DNA of 64,000 nucleotides from Ruminococcus hominis (GCF_014287355.1 NZ_JACOPE010000001.1:744001-808000); one strand, 5' to 3'. Numbered from the stretch's first letter, positions 38,700-46,482 are shown. Numbers and translations are program-made. The notes: generated by a model from the letters alone, not told the origin.

Positions 38700-40037
38700 A
38701 TGAAAGATTTGCAGAAGAATACAATTCTTAAGTCTGTCGGAGTATTGCTGATGCTGCTGATAATGTGGATAGTAGTTGATGGCCGTGTCAAGACTTTGCT
38801 GGATGGCAATAAGCAGACTATTACAATAGGTGTTTTTTCCGATAGCTATTGGGGTGTTCAGAATGGATATTCATATCAGATAATAGATGACGCAATCAAA
38901 ATTTTCGAGGATGAACATCCAGGGGTGAAAGTGGAGTATGTAAACGGAATTATAAAAAATGATTATTCAGAATGGCTTGCAGAGCAGCTGCTTAATGGAA
39001 CAGCACCAGATGTATTTTTTATAATGAAAAGTGATTTCAATGATTTCGCCCAGCTTGGTGGTTTAAAAGATTTGAGTGGATTCATAAAAAGTGATACCGA
39101 TTTTTCAGAAGATGATTTCTATAAGTCGGCTTTTGAAAGCGGGAAATATATGGACACGCAGTATGCATTGCCATATGAATGTGCGCCAAGACTTATGTTT
39201 ATCAATAAGACTATATTAGACCAGGAAAATATTCCCATGCCGGATAAGGACTGGACATGGGAGGATTTCTACAATCTGTGTAAGAATGTGACAAAGGATA
39301 CAAATGGGGACGGTGTCATAGACCAGTTTGGTGTAGTTGGATATTCATGGAAGGATGCATTTTACGAGAATAATGTCAACTTATTTAACGAAGATGGCAC
39401 ACAGTGTAATCTTGTAGGTGATAATGTAGAGGAAGCAATCCGTTTTGTTGAGAAGTTAAATAGTCTCACTGAGGGATATGAGGTTACAAGTAAGGATTTT
39501 AATTATGGAAAGGTTGCATGCATGCCGATGCTGTTTTCAGAGTATCGTGCATACAAATCATATCCGCTTAGCATTAAGAAGTATTCAGGATTTGAGTGGG
39601 AGTTCGTTGAGATGCCAGCTGGAGCACAGGGAGATAATGTATCAGAGCTTGACACACTTCAGGTTGGTATGAATGCCCGAATGAACAATGAGGGGCTTGC
39701 ATGGGAATTTATGAAGCTGCTCACGTCAGACAGCCGTATTCAATCGGAGATATTTGATTATTCAGAGGGCGTATCTGTTATAAAGGCTGTTACAGAGTCA
39801 GATGATACGAGAATGGTATTGGAGAGGGCTTCCAACGACAGAGTCAATATGAGTACAGAAGTACTTGAGGATGTACTGAATAATGCCGTAGTTGATCCTA
39901 CTTTCCGTAATTATGATTCGGCTATGGAACAGATAGATCAGTCCATGCAGGAAATTATGGGCGGCAACAAGAATATAAGCATGGAACTTATAGTAAGCAA
40001 CAGGAAAATAAACCAGTATTTAGAAGACATAAAATAG
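38700..40037 (+). CDS. Membrane-tethered ABC-type extracellular binding protein (SBP family 1), likely sensor
   Basis: A 445-residue protein with an N-terminal membrane anchor (residues about 12-30, no lipobox) and an SBP_bac_1-type two-lobe fold (QIIDDAIKIFEDEHPGVKVEYVNG, NGTAPDVFFI, YALPYECAPRLMFINKTIL, PDKDWTWEDFYNLC). Relatives bind oligosaccharides. It starts on the base after the response-regulator stop, so it belongs to the same operon. No ABC permeases or ATPase are nearby. The fixed anchor and gene order suggest a second ligand input for the kinase, not transport. Confidence 0.87.
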   Translation: MKDLQKNTILKSVGVLLMLLIMWIVVDGRVKTLLDGNKQTITIGVFSDSYWGVQNGYSYQIIDDAIKIFEDEHPGVKVEYVNGIIKNDYSEWLAEQLLNGTAPDVFFIMKSDFNDFAQLGGLKDLSGFIKSDTDFSEDDFYKSAFESGKYMDTQYALPYECAPRLMFINKTILDQENIPMPDKDWTWEDFYNLCKNVTKDTNGDGVIDQFGVVGYSWKDAFYENNVNLFNEDGTQCNLVGDNVEEAIRFVEKLNSLTEGYEVTSKDFNYGKVACMPMLFSEYRAYKSYPLSIKKYSGFEWEFVEMPAGAQGDNVSELDTLQVGMNARMNNEGLAWEFMKLLTSDSRIQSEIFDYSEGVSVIKAVTESDDTRMVLERASNDRVNMSTEVLEDVLNNAVVDPTFRNYDSAMEQIDQSMQEIMGGNKNISMELIVSNRKINQYLEDIK

Positions 40038-40046
40038 AAATGTGAC

Positions 40047-40122
40047 AAATGTCATGTGGGTGCATGACATATTTCTTAAAAAAAAGTGACGCATGTAAGG
40101 TGAATATGCGTCACTTTTTTTT
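40047..40122 (+). terminator. Double hairpin terminator after the sensor operon
   Basis: A first hairpin AAATGTCATG/CATGACATATT (40047-40073) is followed by AAAAAGTGACGCAT/ATGCGTCACTTTTT (40081-40119) with a long T-run. The second is a strong bidirectional terminator. Confidence 0.9.
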
Positions 40123-40183
40123 TATACTTTTTTTAGAAACAAGGTAACTATTCAATAACCTTTCTAAAAAATAAAAAACGCGC

Positions 40184-40254
40184 CTCATATATGAGCAACA
40201 GCTACGAAGTAGCGAAACTGCACAATACAACGTGCGGTTTTGCGAATATATGAG
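40184..40254. repeat. Cloverleaf-like structured element before the PTS operon
   Basis: CTCATATAT (40184-40192) pairs with ATATATGAG (40246-40254), enclosing hairpins GCTA/TAGC (40201-40213) and GCAC/GTGC (40220-40235). It lies 49 nt before the EIIA start. It may be an RNA control element of the PTS mRNA or a small mobile repeat; I find no second copy in the window. Confidence 0.45.
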
Positions 40255-40302
40255 TATAGGAACTGGATGGTTACGTTAGGAATGAAGAAGGAGGTAATAG
40301 TA

Positions 40303-40731
40303 ATGAAGTACATTGTATTGGTCAGTCATGGCATGTTTGCACCTGGACTGCATGATGCATTGGGGATGCTTGTAGGTGAGAACAGGGAAGATATTCTTTC
40401 TACCAGCCTAAAAAATGGCATGGGTGCAGATGAGTTCGCAGAGAATGTGAGAAAACTCATATCTGTTGTAAAAGAAGATGATGAAATCCTTTTGTTTGCA
40501 GATTTGCTCGGTGGTTCACCACTTACTGTGAGTGCCAATGTGATAGCAGAAGAAGGATTGCTTGACAGAACAACAATGATTAGCGGGATGAACCTTCCAC
40601 TTGTCTTAAGCGCAGCAGTGATGAAGGATGATATGGATATCGACGAGCTTAAAGCAGAATTGATTCCAGAGGGACAGGACGCTATTACAGAATTTACAAT
40701 TCAGGCAACTGAAGATGAAGATGATATTTAA
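40303..40731 (+). CDS. PTS mannose/fructose/sorbose-family EIIA component
   Basis: A 142-residue cytoplasmic phosphocarrier. The start at 40303 (MKYIVLVSHGMFAPGLHDAL) has GGAGG 8 nt upstream; the in-frame extension to 40240 has no SD. The phosphorylated His is His9 in VLVSHGMFAPG, and FADLLGGSPL is the second family motif. It receives phosphate from HPr and passes it to EIIB. It is the first gene of a four-gene EIIA-EIIB-EIIC-EIID operon with gaps of 1-20 nt, downstream of the sensor operon. Confidence 0.94.
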   Translation: MKYIVLVSHGMFAPGLHDALGMLVGENREDILSTSLKNGMGADEFAENVRKLISVVKEDDEILLFADLLGGSPLTVSANVIAEEGLLDRTTMISGMNLPLVLSAAVMKDDMDIDELKAELIPEGQDAITEFTIQATEDEDDI

Positions 40732-40751
40732 TGTAGAGGAGGAAATTACAA

Positions 40752-41246
40752 ATGGCAGTTTCATTTATTCGTGTTGATGATCGTATGATTCACGGACAGA
40801 CATGTACAAGATGGTCTCTTGAGTATCCATGTGATGGATTAATCGCTGTAAATGATGCAGCAGCAAAGAATCCTGTATTAAAAGCAGCATACAAGAGCGC
40901 AAGCGGTAAGAAGACTTTCGTATGGACATTGGAAGAGTTTCAGGCAAAATGCGGCAAGGTACTTGCAAGCAAGGACAATTATTTCCTGATTACCAAAAAT
41001 CCAATAGACATGAAGAAGATTCTTGTAGATCAGGCTTTCAAGCCAGGACTTAACAAGGTAATAATCGGACCTTGCAATGACAGACCAGGAGCTACAAAGC
41101 TTGGTAACAACCAGTCAATCACACAGGAAGAAGCTCAGGCTCTTGAGGACATCACAAATGCAGGTTACAATGTAGAATTTGCATTATTAAAGGAAGAGGC
41201 AATTGGACCATGGTCTAAATTCAGAGGCCAGTTTGGATTTAATTAG
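40752..41246 (+). CDS. PTS mannose/fructose/sorbose-family EIIB component
   Basis: A 164-residue cytoplasmic phosphotransfer subunit. The active His lies in VDDRMIHGQTCTRWS near residue 14, the invariant family motif. It takes phosphate from EIIA and gives it to the sugar as it passes through EIIC/EIID. GAGGAGG precedes the ATG. EIIA and EIIB are separate proteins here, unlike the fused EIIAB of ManX. Confidence 0.95.
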   Translation: MAVSFIRVDDRMIHGQTCTRWSLEYPCDGLIAVNDAAAKNPVLKAAYKSASGKKTFVWTLEEFQAKCGKVLASKDNYFLITKNPIDMKKILVDQAFKPGLNKVIIGPCNDRPGATKLGNNQSITQEEAQALEDITNAGYNVEFALLKEEAIGPWSKFRGQFGFN

Positions 41247-41259
41247 GGAGGAATGAAAA

Positions 41260-42105
41260 ATGACAATTAGTTGGTTTCAAGCCGTAATATTGGCAATATT
41301 TGCATGTTTATCAAGTATGCCAGGTCTTGGCGGTTCTTCAATAGGTAACTATACATTAGGTCGTCCGCTTGTAGGTGGACTTGTATGTGGTATCGTTCTT
41401 GGCGATATACCTACTGGTATCATGGTAGGATGTGCAATGCAGATTATCTACATCGCACTTGTAACTCCAGGTGGAACTGTTTCAGCAGACGTTCGTGCTG
41501 TCAGCTACATCGGTATCCCTCTTGCAATGGTTGCACTTAAGAGCTATGGTCTTGAGGCATCAAGTTCAGAAGGAACAGCACTTGCTACATCATTCGGTGC
41601 CATGGTTGGTACTGTAGGAACAGTATTATTTTATGGAACAGCAACAATCAACCTTGTATGGCAGCATATCGGCTGGAAAGCAGTTGAGAAGAGAGAGTAC
41701 AAGAAATTATATCTCGTAGATATGGGATTACCTTGGATTTCTCATTTGATTTGTTCATTCATCCCAACACTTATTATGTGTAAATTAGGCGCTAACGTAG
41801 TTGAACTTATCAAGACTACACTTCCTATGGATGGTATCGCAATGAAGACATTATTTACAGTAGGTTCATTACTTCCTTGTGTAGGTATTGCAATTCTCTT
41901 AAAGCAGATTGTTAAAAAAGCAACAGATTTCATTCCATTCTTCTTTGGTTTTGTACTTGCATCATCAATGGGTGTAAATCTCGTTGGAGCAACAATTATT
42001 GCAGCAATGTTCGCTGTTATGAACTACAAGATTAAGATGCTTGCAATCAGAAAACCTGCAGTAGCATCAGGTACTTACGATGATGATGACGAGGAGGATA
42101 TATAA
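41260..42105 (+). CDS. PTS mannose/fructose/sorbose-family EIIC component
   Basis: A 281-residue membrane subunit with about seven or eight helices (SWFQAVILAIFACLSSMPGL at the start). Together with EIID it forms the sugar channel. VGCAMQIIYIALVTPGGTVSADVR is a typical EIIC-Man loop. The C-terminus ends in a run of acidic residues (YDDDDEEDI). GGGAGG precedes the ATG, and the EIID start follows the stop by one base. Confidence 0.94.
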   Translation: MTISWFQAVILAIFACLSSMPGLGGSSIGNYTLGRPLVGGLVCGIVLGDIPTGIMVGCAMQIIYIALVTPGGTVSADVRAVSYIGIPLAMVALKSYGLEASSSEGTALATSFGAMVGTVGTVLFYGTATINLVWQHIGWKAVEKREYKKLYLVDMGLPWISHLICSFIPTLIMCKLGANVVELIKTTLPMDGIAMKTLFTVGSLLPCVGIAILLKQIVKKATDFIPFFFGFVLASSMGVNLVGATIIAAMFAVMNYKIKMLAIRKPAVASGTYDDDDEEDI

Positions 42106-42106
42106 G

Positions 42107-42940
42107 ATGGAGAAGAAATTATCTAAAAAAGCTTTATTGAAATCTTTCCATAACTGGTATTATGGACATCTGACATGTTTTTCTCAGGAACACATGCAGA
42201 CATTTGGTTACCTCTGTGCAATGCTTCCATTAGTAGAAGAATTGTATGATGATGAAGAGAAAAAAGCAGAGGCAATGAATACATACACAGCTTTCTTCAA
42301 TACAGAGCCACAGCTTGGAACAGTAGTAATCGGTATTACAGCCGGTCTTGAAGAGGCAAGAGCAAACGGAGAAGATGGTGTTGATGATGAAACAATCAAC
42401 GGTTTAAGAGCTGGTCTTATGGGACCAATAGCTGGTATCGGTGATTCACTGGTAGTTGGAACAGTTATTCCTATTTTACTTGGAATCGCACTTGGTATGT
42501 CAACAGGTGGTTCACCATTAGGTGCAATCTTCTATATTATAGTTTGGAACTTATTTGCTTATTTTGGAATGAAATTCCTGTATTTCAAGGGCTATCAGCT
42601 CGGTGGAAAAGCAGTTGAATTCCTGGTAGGACCTCAGGGTGAAGCAATCAGAGATTCAATTTCTGTACTTGGTGGAATGGTAATCGGTGCAGTTGCTGCA
42701 ACATGGGTAAGCGTAACGACCTCATTTAAACTCTTTAATGATGAAGGTGAAGCATATCTTGTTTTACAGGATAAATTCAACGAGGTTTTACCTGGTTCTC
42801 TTACAGCAGCATTTGTTATGTTATGCTGGTACTTAATGGCAAAAAAGAAATTATCACCTGTAAAAGTAATGTTACTCTTAGTAGTAGTAGCGTTCGTAGG
42901 TGTATTGGTTGGATTCTTTGATCCTAATCTTTCATACTAA
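42107..42940 (+). CDS. PTS mannose/fructose/sorbose-family EIID component
   Basis: A 277-residue membrane subunit. The start at 42107 (MEKKLSKKALLKSFHNWYYG) has GAGGAGG inside the EIIC gene. The family sequences are visible: LCAMLPLVEELY, NTEPQLGTVVIGITAGLEEAR and GLMGPIAGIGDSLVVGTVIP. The sugar (mannose, fructose, glucosamine, N-acetylgalactosamine or another) cannot be decided from the membrane subunits, and no sugar-specific enzyme lies in the operon. Confidence 0.95.
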   Translation: MEKKLSKKALLKSFHNWYYGHLTCFSQEHMQTFGYLCAMLPLVEELYDDEEKKAEAMNTYTAFFNTEPQLGTVVIGITAGLEEARANGEDGVDDETINGLRAGLMGPIAGIGDSLVVGTVIPILLGIALGMSTGGSPLGAIFYIIVWNLFAYFGMKFLYFKGYQLGGKAVEFLVGPQGEAIRDSISVLGGMVIGAVAATWVSVTTSFKLFNDEGEAYLVLQDKFNEVLPGSLTAAFVMLCWYLMAKKKLSPVKVMLLLVVVAFVGVLVGFFDPNLSY

Positions 42941-42970
42941 TTTCTTTTATATATTTCTTTTACTTTTTCT

Positions 42971-43005
42971 CGGGCAGATACAGTATTGCATCTGTCCGGG
43001 ACTTT
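42971..43005 (+). terminator. Possible terminator after EIID
   Basis: CGGGCAGAT and ATCTGTCCG arms 30 nt after the stop, followed by GGGACTTTATAA; the T-run is short, so readthrough into the next genes is possible. Confidence 0.5.
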
Positions 43006-43125
43006 ATAATTACATCTTGGTCGAAGATGCCCCTTCTTCTACAGGGGGAGCAAATATTGAATATACATTCGGGTAATCTCTTAATGAGGTATTGCGAAAA
43101 TTATAGATTGATGTGGGAGGGTAAT

Positions 43126-43407
43126 ATGATCGAATCCAGAAAGAATTTTTTAACGGTTGAAGCAGACAGACAGATTAAGGCACTCAAGCTTATAGGACGT
43201 TGGAGAACAATGTGTATAGGGCTTTCTGCAATCGGTGTGCCATTTATTTATGCGGGCTTTTGTGGCATGAATCAGGCTATATGGATGAGAGTGGTTGGAA
43301 TAATACTCCTGGTAATTGGCTTTATATTAGCAGCCATATTAAATCTTGGAATCAAAAATGGAAAGAGAAACGTAAATAAAATTCTGGCAGTGATAGAGGG
43401 TAAGTAG
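43126..43407 (+). CDS. Small two-helix membrane protein, function unknown
   Basis: A 93-residue protein from the ATG at 43126 (MIESRKNFLTVEADRQIKAL), preceded by GGGAGGG; the open frame extends upstream to 43027 without good signals. Residues about 30-75 form two hydrophobic helices around FCGMNQAIWMR, and both ends are basic. I recognise no domain. It ends 1 nt before the HAD phosphatase gene, so the two are co-transcribed, perhaps by readthrough from the PTS operon. Confidence 0.7.
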   Translation: MIESRKNFLTVEADRQIKALKLIGRWRTMCIGLSAIGVPFIYAGFCGMNQAIWMRVVGIILLVIGFILAAILNLGIKNGKRNVNKILAVIEGK

Positions 43408-43408
43408 T

Positions 43409-44224
43409 ATGGGCAATAAATATGCTCTTATTTGTATGGATTTAGATGGGACTCTTTTAGATGAGAAAAAGCAGATTTCAGAGCGTGCAAAAAAGGCGCT
43501 GTATGAGGCAAAAGAAAGAGGAATCTATATTGCGTTTATATCAGGCAGAATGTTGCATGCTGTCGAACTTATAGAGAAACAGCTGGGATTTAAGTGTATC
43601 GAGGGAAGTTCGGCTGGTACATATATAACAATGGATGGAAAATGCATAGAAAGTCATACGATGGATTGTGATGATATGCTTTTTGTGTATGACAATTATG
43701 CGAAGAAATATAATATTCCGCTGTGGATATATCAGGCAAATAACTGGTATGTTACAGAGGTGGATGAGATGGTTGAGAATGAAAGTAAGATTATAAATTA
43801 TTCGCCAGAAGTAGTTAATCCGCATGAACTTGCCAGGCGTTGGAAAGAAGAAGGAATAAGACCGAACAAGGTTTTGATCGGTGCGGATGAGAAGATTGTT
43901 GATGAAATAAAGAACAATCTGGAAAGTGCAGATTTACAAAATCTTAGTTTCGCACGTTCGGCACCTATTTATCTGGAGATAGCACCAAAGGGTGTGAATA
44001 AGGGAACTGCAATCGCTGAGATATGCAATAAATTAAATCTTGACGTAGAAAAGACTATTGCGTTTGGAGATCAGGAGCTTGATGTCTCAATGATTCAGGC
44101 AGCAAAGACAGGTGTGGCAATGGGCAATGCACCAGACCATGTCAAGGAAGTGGCAGACATAATCACTCTTAGCAATGAAGAGGACGGTGTCGCTGTTGCA
44201 ATGGAAAAATATGTATTAAATTAA
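43409..44224 (+). CDS. Cof-type HAD-IIB sugar phosphatase
   Basis: A 271-residue cytoplasmic haloacid-dehalogenase-superfamily phosphatase. Motif I is ICMDLDGTLLDEKKQI with the nucleophile Asp, motif II is FISGRM, the Lys motif is in EIAPKGVNKGTAI, and motif III is IAFGDQELDVSMIQ. The C2B cap lies between motifs II and III. Cof-type enzymes dephosphorylate sugar phosphates and cofactors. Placed after the PTS genes, it may relieve sugar-phosphate stress or process the PTS product; that is inference. Confidence 0.92.
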   Translation: MGNKYALICMDLDGTLLDEKKQISERAKKALYEAKERGIYIAFISGRMLHAVELIEKQLGFKCIEGSSAGTYITMDGKCIESHTMDCDDMLFVYDNYAKKYNIPLWIYQANNWYVTEVDEMVENESKIINYSPEVVNPHELARRWKEEGIRPNKVLIGADEKIVDEIKNNLESADLQNLSFARSAPIYLEIAPKGVNKGTAIAEICNKLNLDVEKTIAFGDQELDVSMIQAAKTGVAMGNAPDHVKEVADIITLSNEEDGVAVAMEKYVLN

Positions 44225-44284
44225 TTTGGAACACAGGATTCTTTGTATAGGATTGAGCTATAAATTTGCAAAGGAGGACTATGT

Positions 44285-44527
44285 GTGCGTATATGGAAAG
44301 CAATATTCAGCGTATTAACTATTATTTTTGGCTCACTGGGACTGATAAACATAGTTTCTACTGATATAACACTGCCGATTATGTTTGTCTTTATGGGATT
44401 AACTATGTTGACAAATGCAAAGGAGTGTTATGATAAAGGTGCGAAGAAAGATGCTATGATATTTGCAGGCATAGCGATTTTTGTCTATGTAGTCACAGCA
44501 TATAATCTGATAAGCAGATTTATGTAA
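44285..44527 (+). CDS. Small DUF3953-like membrane protein
   Basis: An 80-residue protein from a GTG at 44285 (MRIWKAIFSVLTIIFGSLGL) with AAAGGAGG 7-8 nt upstream. It contains three hydrophobic segments separated by a short basic loop (NAKECYDKGAKKDAM), typical of the DUF3953 group. The function is unknown. An ATG at 44281 is in another frame and ends quickly. A weak terminator follows. Confidence 0.7.
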   Translation: MRIWKAIFSVLTIIFGSLGLINIVSTDITLPIMFVFMGLTMLTNAKECYDKGAKKDAMIFAGIAIFVYVVTAYNLISRFM

Positions 44528-44563
44528 CTTCCAGTTTGTAAAACTGATGGAATAAAAAAATGT

Positions 44564-44594
44564 AAAGCTGGGAGCATTAGCTTCTGGCTTTTTA
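44564..44594 (+). terminator. Terminator after the DUF3953-like gene
   Basis: AAAGCTGGGAGC and GCTTCTGGCTTT arms (with G-U pairs) around ATTA, followed by TTT. Confidence 0.65.
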
Positions 44595-44927
44595 AGTTAA
44601 AGCAAATAGAAGTAAATAATGGTCAAAAAACAATCGACATCCGACCTCGCACACGTTATGATATAGGTAATCTAATAAGAAAACAGTGTTATCATTACCG
44701 CATATTGAGTGAGAATGGTAGCCATAAATATGAATTCGTAGGAACGGAATGGTTGAACCCTCAGGGTGACAGTGTCACTCATTTGTCAGCGAGAGGTGCT
44801 TAACTTAGATGATTTTCAGTTTTCTTATTTTGACATGGATTTACAGGAAGGGTAGAAAAATCAATGATTTCATTGACTTATCTTAACTCAAAATAATATA
44901 GGTTTCCAACGAGGACTTGAACTCCTA
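44595..44927. other. Intergenic stretch without recognisable gene
   Basis: About 330 bp with no supported ORF. It contains a GGGTGACAGTGTCACTC inverted repeat near 44763-44779 and GGAACGGAATGGTTGAAC, which resembles the repeat remnant before the integrase. It is probably debris next to the IS scar. Confidence 0.5.
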
Positions 44928-44977
44928 AGTGACAAGTTTTTATTATTTCACTTGTCTACCTAGAAGGGAGCATATCA
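44928..44977 (-). mobile_element. Right-end remnant of a related IS
   Basis: The stretch from AAGTGACAAG through CACTTGTCTACCTAG to GGGAGCATATCA aligns with the right end of the resident IS (TTACCTTGTCTACTTAAG, GGGGAATCATACCA) but differs at many bases. It ends in CA exactly where the orfB fragment of copy 2 begins. It is the end of a different IS of the same family, probably inserted in copy 2 and then mostly deleted. Confidence 0.6.
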
Positions 44978-45270
44978 ATTCTATGTACTCGTTTAGGATT
45001 ATAGCTTGTATGGTTGAAATGGTTAATCCATGAAGTCATTCTTCTATATCCTAAGATATGATTAAAGCGTTCGTCATACTCCTTTATAAGTTCTGCCAAT
45101 TTCATATTTTCTGCTTCTTGTTCAGGAATCTCGCGATGCAACCATTTATAGTAGGCAGATCTTGATATTTCAAGTTGCTTACACATCCAATTAATACTCC
45201 AGTTCTTTGTTTCATAAAAAAACTTTATTGCCATAAATTTTGAATCATAGCGGAGTTTTCCAAGCCTCAC
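44978..45270 (-). pseudogene. Transposase OrfB, truncated (copy 2)
   Basis: Only the first roughly 98 residues of OrfB remain (MRLGKLRYDSKFMAIKFFYE to NPKRVHRI). The frame then continues seven codons into the foreign IS end (DMLPSR and stop at 44956). All DDE residues are lost, so this copy cannot make an active transposase. Confidence 0.9.
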
Positions 45271-45950
45271 ATCCTTTCGAAATCCTGTACTTTTTTTAAT
45301 AATTCAGCCAACATATCCTTTTCTTGTAATTGTCTTTTTAGGCGAGCATTTTCTCTACGAAGGCGTTCTAATTCATCTACTTCTTCATCTGTTTTATGTT
45401 GTCCTCGCCTATCAGTTAATCCTTCTTCACCTTGTGTAATATACTTTCTTACCCAAGAATAGACCTGATTATAAGAAACACCATAAATACTTGCTGTTCC
45501 TTTATAATCGTGGTTGTGATTAATACAGTAATCCACGATTTTCTTACGTTCTTCAATGGTTGTTTTTTTTCTTGATTCTGCCATATAAACCTCCCGTTTA
45601 GGATTATAATCCCGAAGTTTTCTATTAGCATTATACAATAAAACCCATCGTCTAAGTGTTTCTTTTGAAGGAATTCCGTATCGAGCAGCAATCGTTCTTA
45701 AACTACCTTTTCCAGCAATATAATCTTCAACCGCCGAAATCTTATCAGATGATAAATAATTTCTGTTACCACTAGAAGGAAGAAATGCATCAACTCCATC
45801 CTGAAGATATCTTGGAATCCAATCAGTGATAATAGAATTGCCATTTTTGAAATGAATGCCATATTTATCACATAATTCCATTTCTGAAAGGTTTCCATAT
45901 AAGTATTCTTCACATACTTTTATAATTATTTCTTTTGAATATTTAGACAT
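45267..45950 (-). CDS. IS3-family transposase OrfA (copy 2)
   Basis: The 227-residue protein is the same as OrfA of copies 1 and 3, including the three HTH units and the C-terminal zipper. Without its OrfB partner it could only act as a DNA-binding protein on the IS ends, possibly as a repressor of transposition, as OrfA proteins of this family can do. The A7 slippery site is still present. Confidence 0.9.
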   Translation of the reverse strand: MSKYSKEIIIKVCEEYLYGNLSEMELCDKYGIHFKNGNSIITDWIPRYLQDGVDAFLPSSGNRNYLSSDKISAVEDYIAGKGSLRTIAARYGIPSKETLRRWVLLYNANRKLRDYNPKREVYMAESRKKTTIEERKKIVDYCINHNHDYKGTASIYGVSYNQVYSWVRKYITQGEEGLTDRRGQHKTDEEVDELERLRRENARLKRQLQEKDMLAELLKKVQDFERM

Positions 45951-46011
45951 AAAAAACCCCCTTAAGTAGATTTTGGTTATTTACCTTGTCTACTTAAGGG
46001 GAATCATACCA

Positions 46012-46130
46012 CCCTGCTTCTGTTTTACGATATCGTTATTCCGGTGAAGACGACAGCAAAGAGCGTGCTGAAAGGATTGGAAGTGCAGAATGTTGGGGCT
46101 GGAGAATATCATATTGAAGTGGAGGAATAA
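46012..46130 (+). pseudogene. C-terminal stub of a glycosidase (GH78-like)
   Basis: Reading in frame from the IS right end: FYDIVIPVKTTAKSVLKGLE, then VQNVGAGEYHIEVEE and TAA at 46128-46130. The pattern V-PV-TTA...VG-G-Y matches the C-terminal beta domain of alpha-L-rhamnosidases such as the one at 18060 (EVPANTTAVIVLP, VGSGVYDYE). The rest of the gene was lost with the left side of IS copy 2. The last eight codons also occur at about 21870-21896, before the orphan antitoxin. Confidence 0.65.
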
Positions 46131-46161
46131 AGAAAAATTTAAAAAAATTTATATTTTTAAG

Positions 46162-46190
46162 TTGACTTTTTAGCCTGTATGGCATATTCT
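46162..46190 (+). promoter_or_regulatory. Promoter of the antitoxin RNA
   Basis: TTGACT (46162-46167), a 17-base spacer and TATTCT (46185-46190). Strong sigma-A-type promoter with no ORF and no ribosome binding site downstream. The first copy at 21932-21960 has one change in the spacer. Confidence 0.75.
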
Positions 46191-46196
46191 GATAAT

Positions 46197-46282
46197 AGCT
46201 AATAAAAGAAATTAGATTTCTACAGATCAAACTTCTGCAGGAAAAAGAAAAAGCTCAGAGTCGTGACCTCTGAGCTTTTTCT
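46197..46282 (+). ncRNA. Type I antitoxin RNA (par RNA II-like)
   Basis: A predicted untranslated RNA of about 85 nt from near 46197 to the terminator at 46282. It converges with the toxin mRNA and shares the terminator with it. Its 5' part, AATAAAAGAAATTAGA (46201-46216) with nearby TACAGAT, is repeated on the same strand at 46388-46403 with CACAGAT, where it is the complement of the toxin mRNA around its start codon. So the RNA can pair with the toxin start both from this locus and from the copy at 21967. This is the direct-repeat design of the pAD1 par system (Fst and RNA II). Confidence 0.75.
46246..46282. terminator. Bidirectional terminator shared by toxin and antitoxin RNAs
   Basis: AGAAAAAGCTCAGAG and CTCTGAGCTTTTTCT arms around a seven-base loop, with T-runs on both strands. 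The same hairpin is at about 22016-22052. Confidence 0.92.
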
Positions 46283-46324
46283 ATTCCGTTATGTAAGGTG
46301 GCTTATACCTTTAGGCTGGTGCCG

Positions 46325-46411
46325 CTAATCGTCTCTTTCCAACCATTTGCAAATAAAGTAGCTAACAATACCTGCCATTACGGAGACAATAAAAGAAATT
46401 AGAATATCCAC
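46325..46411 (-). CDS. Small hydrophobic type I toxin (Fst-like), 28 aa
   Basis: Reverse-strand GTG start at 46411 with GGGAGG 8 nt upstream. The 28-residue product has a start VDILI, a hydrophobic helix through SFIVSVMAGIVSYFIC and a charged tail KWLERDD. This is the layout of Fst/Ldr-type toxins: one membrane helix, a small-residue AG kink and a polar WL-x-x-x-D tail. It is too short for usual gene callers. The 5' leader can fold CTCCTTC onto GAAGGGAG, hiding the SD, as in Fst mRNA. The mRNA would run about 200 nt to the shared terminator. The expected effect is membrane damage when the antitoxin is lost. It is not a proven toxin; a small membrane peptide of other function is possible. Confidence 0.75.
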   Translation of the reverse strand: MDILISFIVSVMAGIVSYFICKWLERDD

Positions 46412-46453
46412 AGATTTCACCTCCCTTCTACCGGAAGGAGTCGCGGCTATTTA

Positions 46454-46482
46454 AGCATATCATATTACAAGTGATTTGGCAA
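46454..46482 (-). promoter_or_regulatory. Promoter of the toxin mRNA
   Basis: On the reverse strand TTGCCA (46482-46477), a 17-base spacer and TATGCT (46459-46454), about 43 nt before the toxin start. Confidence 0.6.

Larger units (their letters stand above)
44978..46011 (-). mobile_element. IS3-family insertion sequence, copy 2 (left part deleted)
   Basis: Identical by eye to the matching part of copy 1, from ATTCTATGTACTCG inside orfB to the right tip CATACCA at 46011. The left third of orfB and the left inverted repeat are missing. A glycosidase stub adjoins the right end; no target duplication can be tested because the left end is lost. Confidence 0.9.

Noticed and set aside
40123..40302. 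Sigma-54 (-24/-12) promoter for the mannose-type PTS operon
   Set aside because: No GG-N10-GC pair of the right type is present, and there is no LevR-type activator gene nearby.
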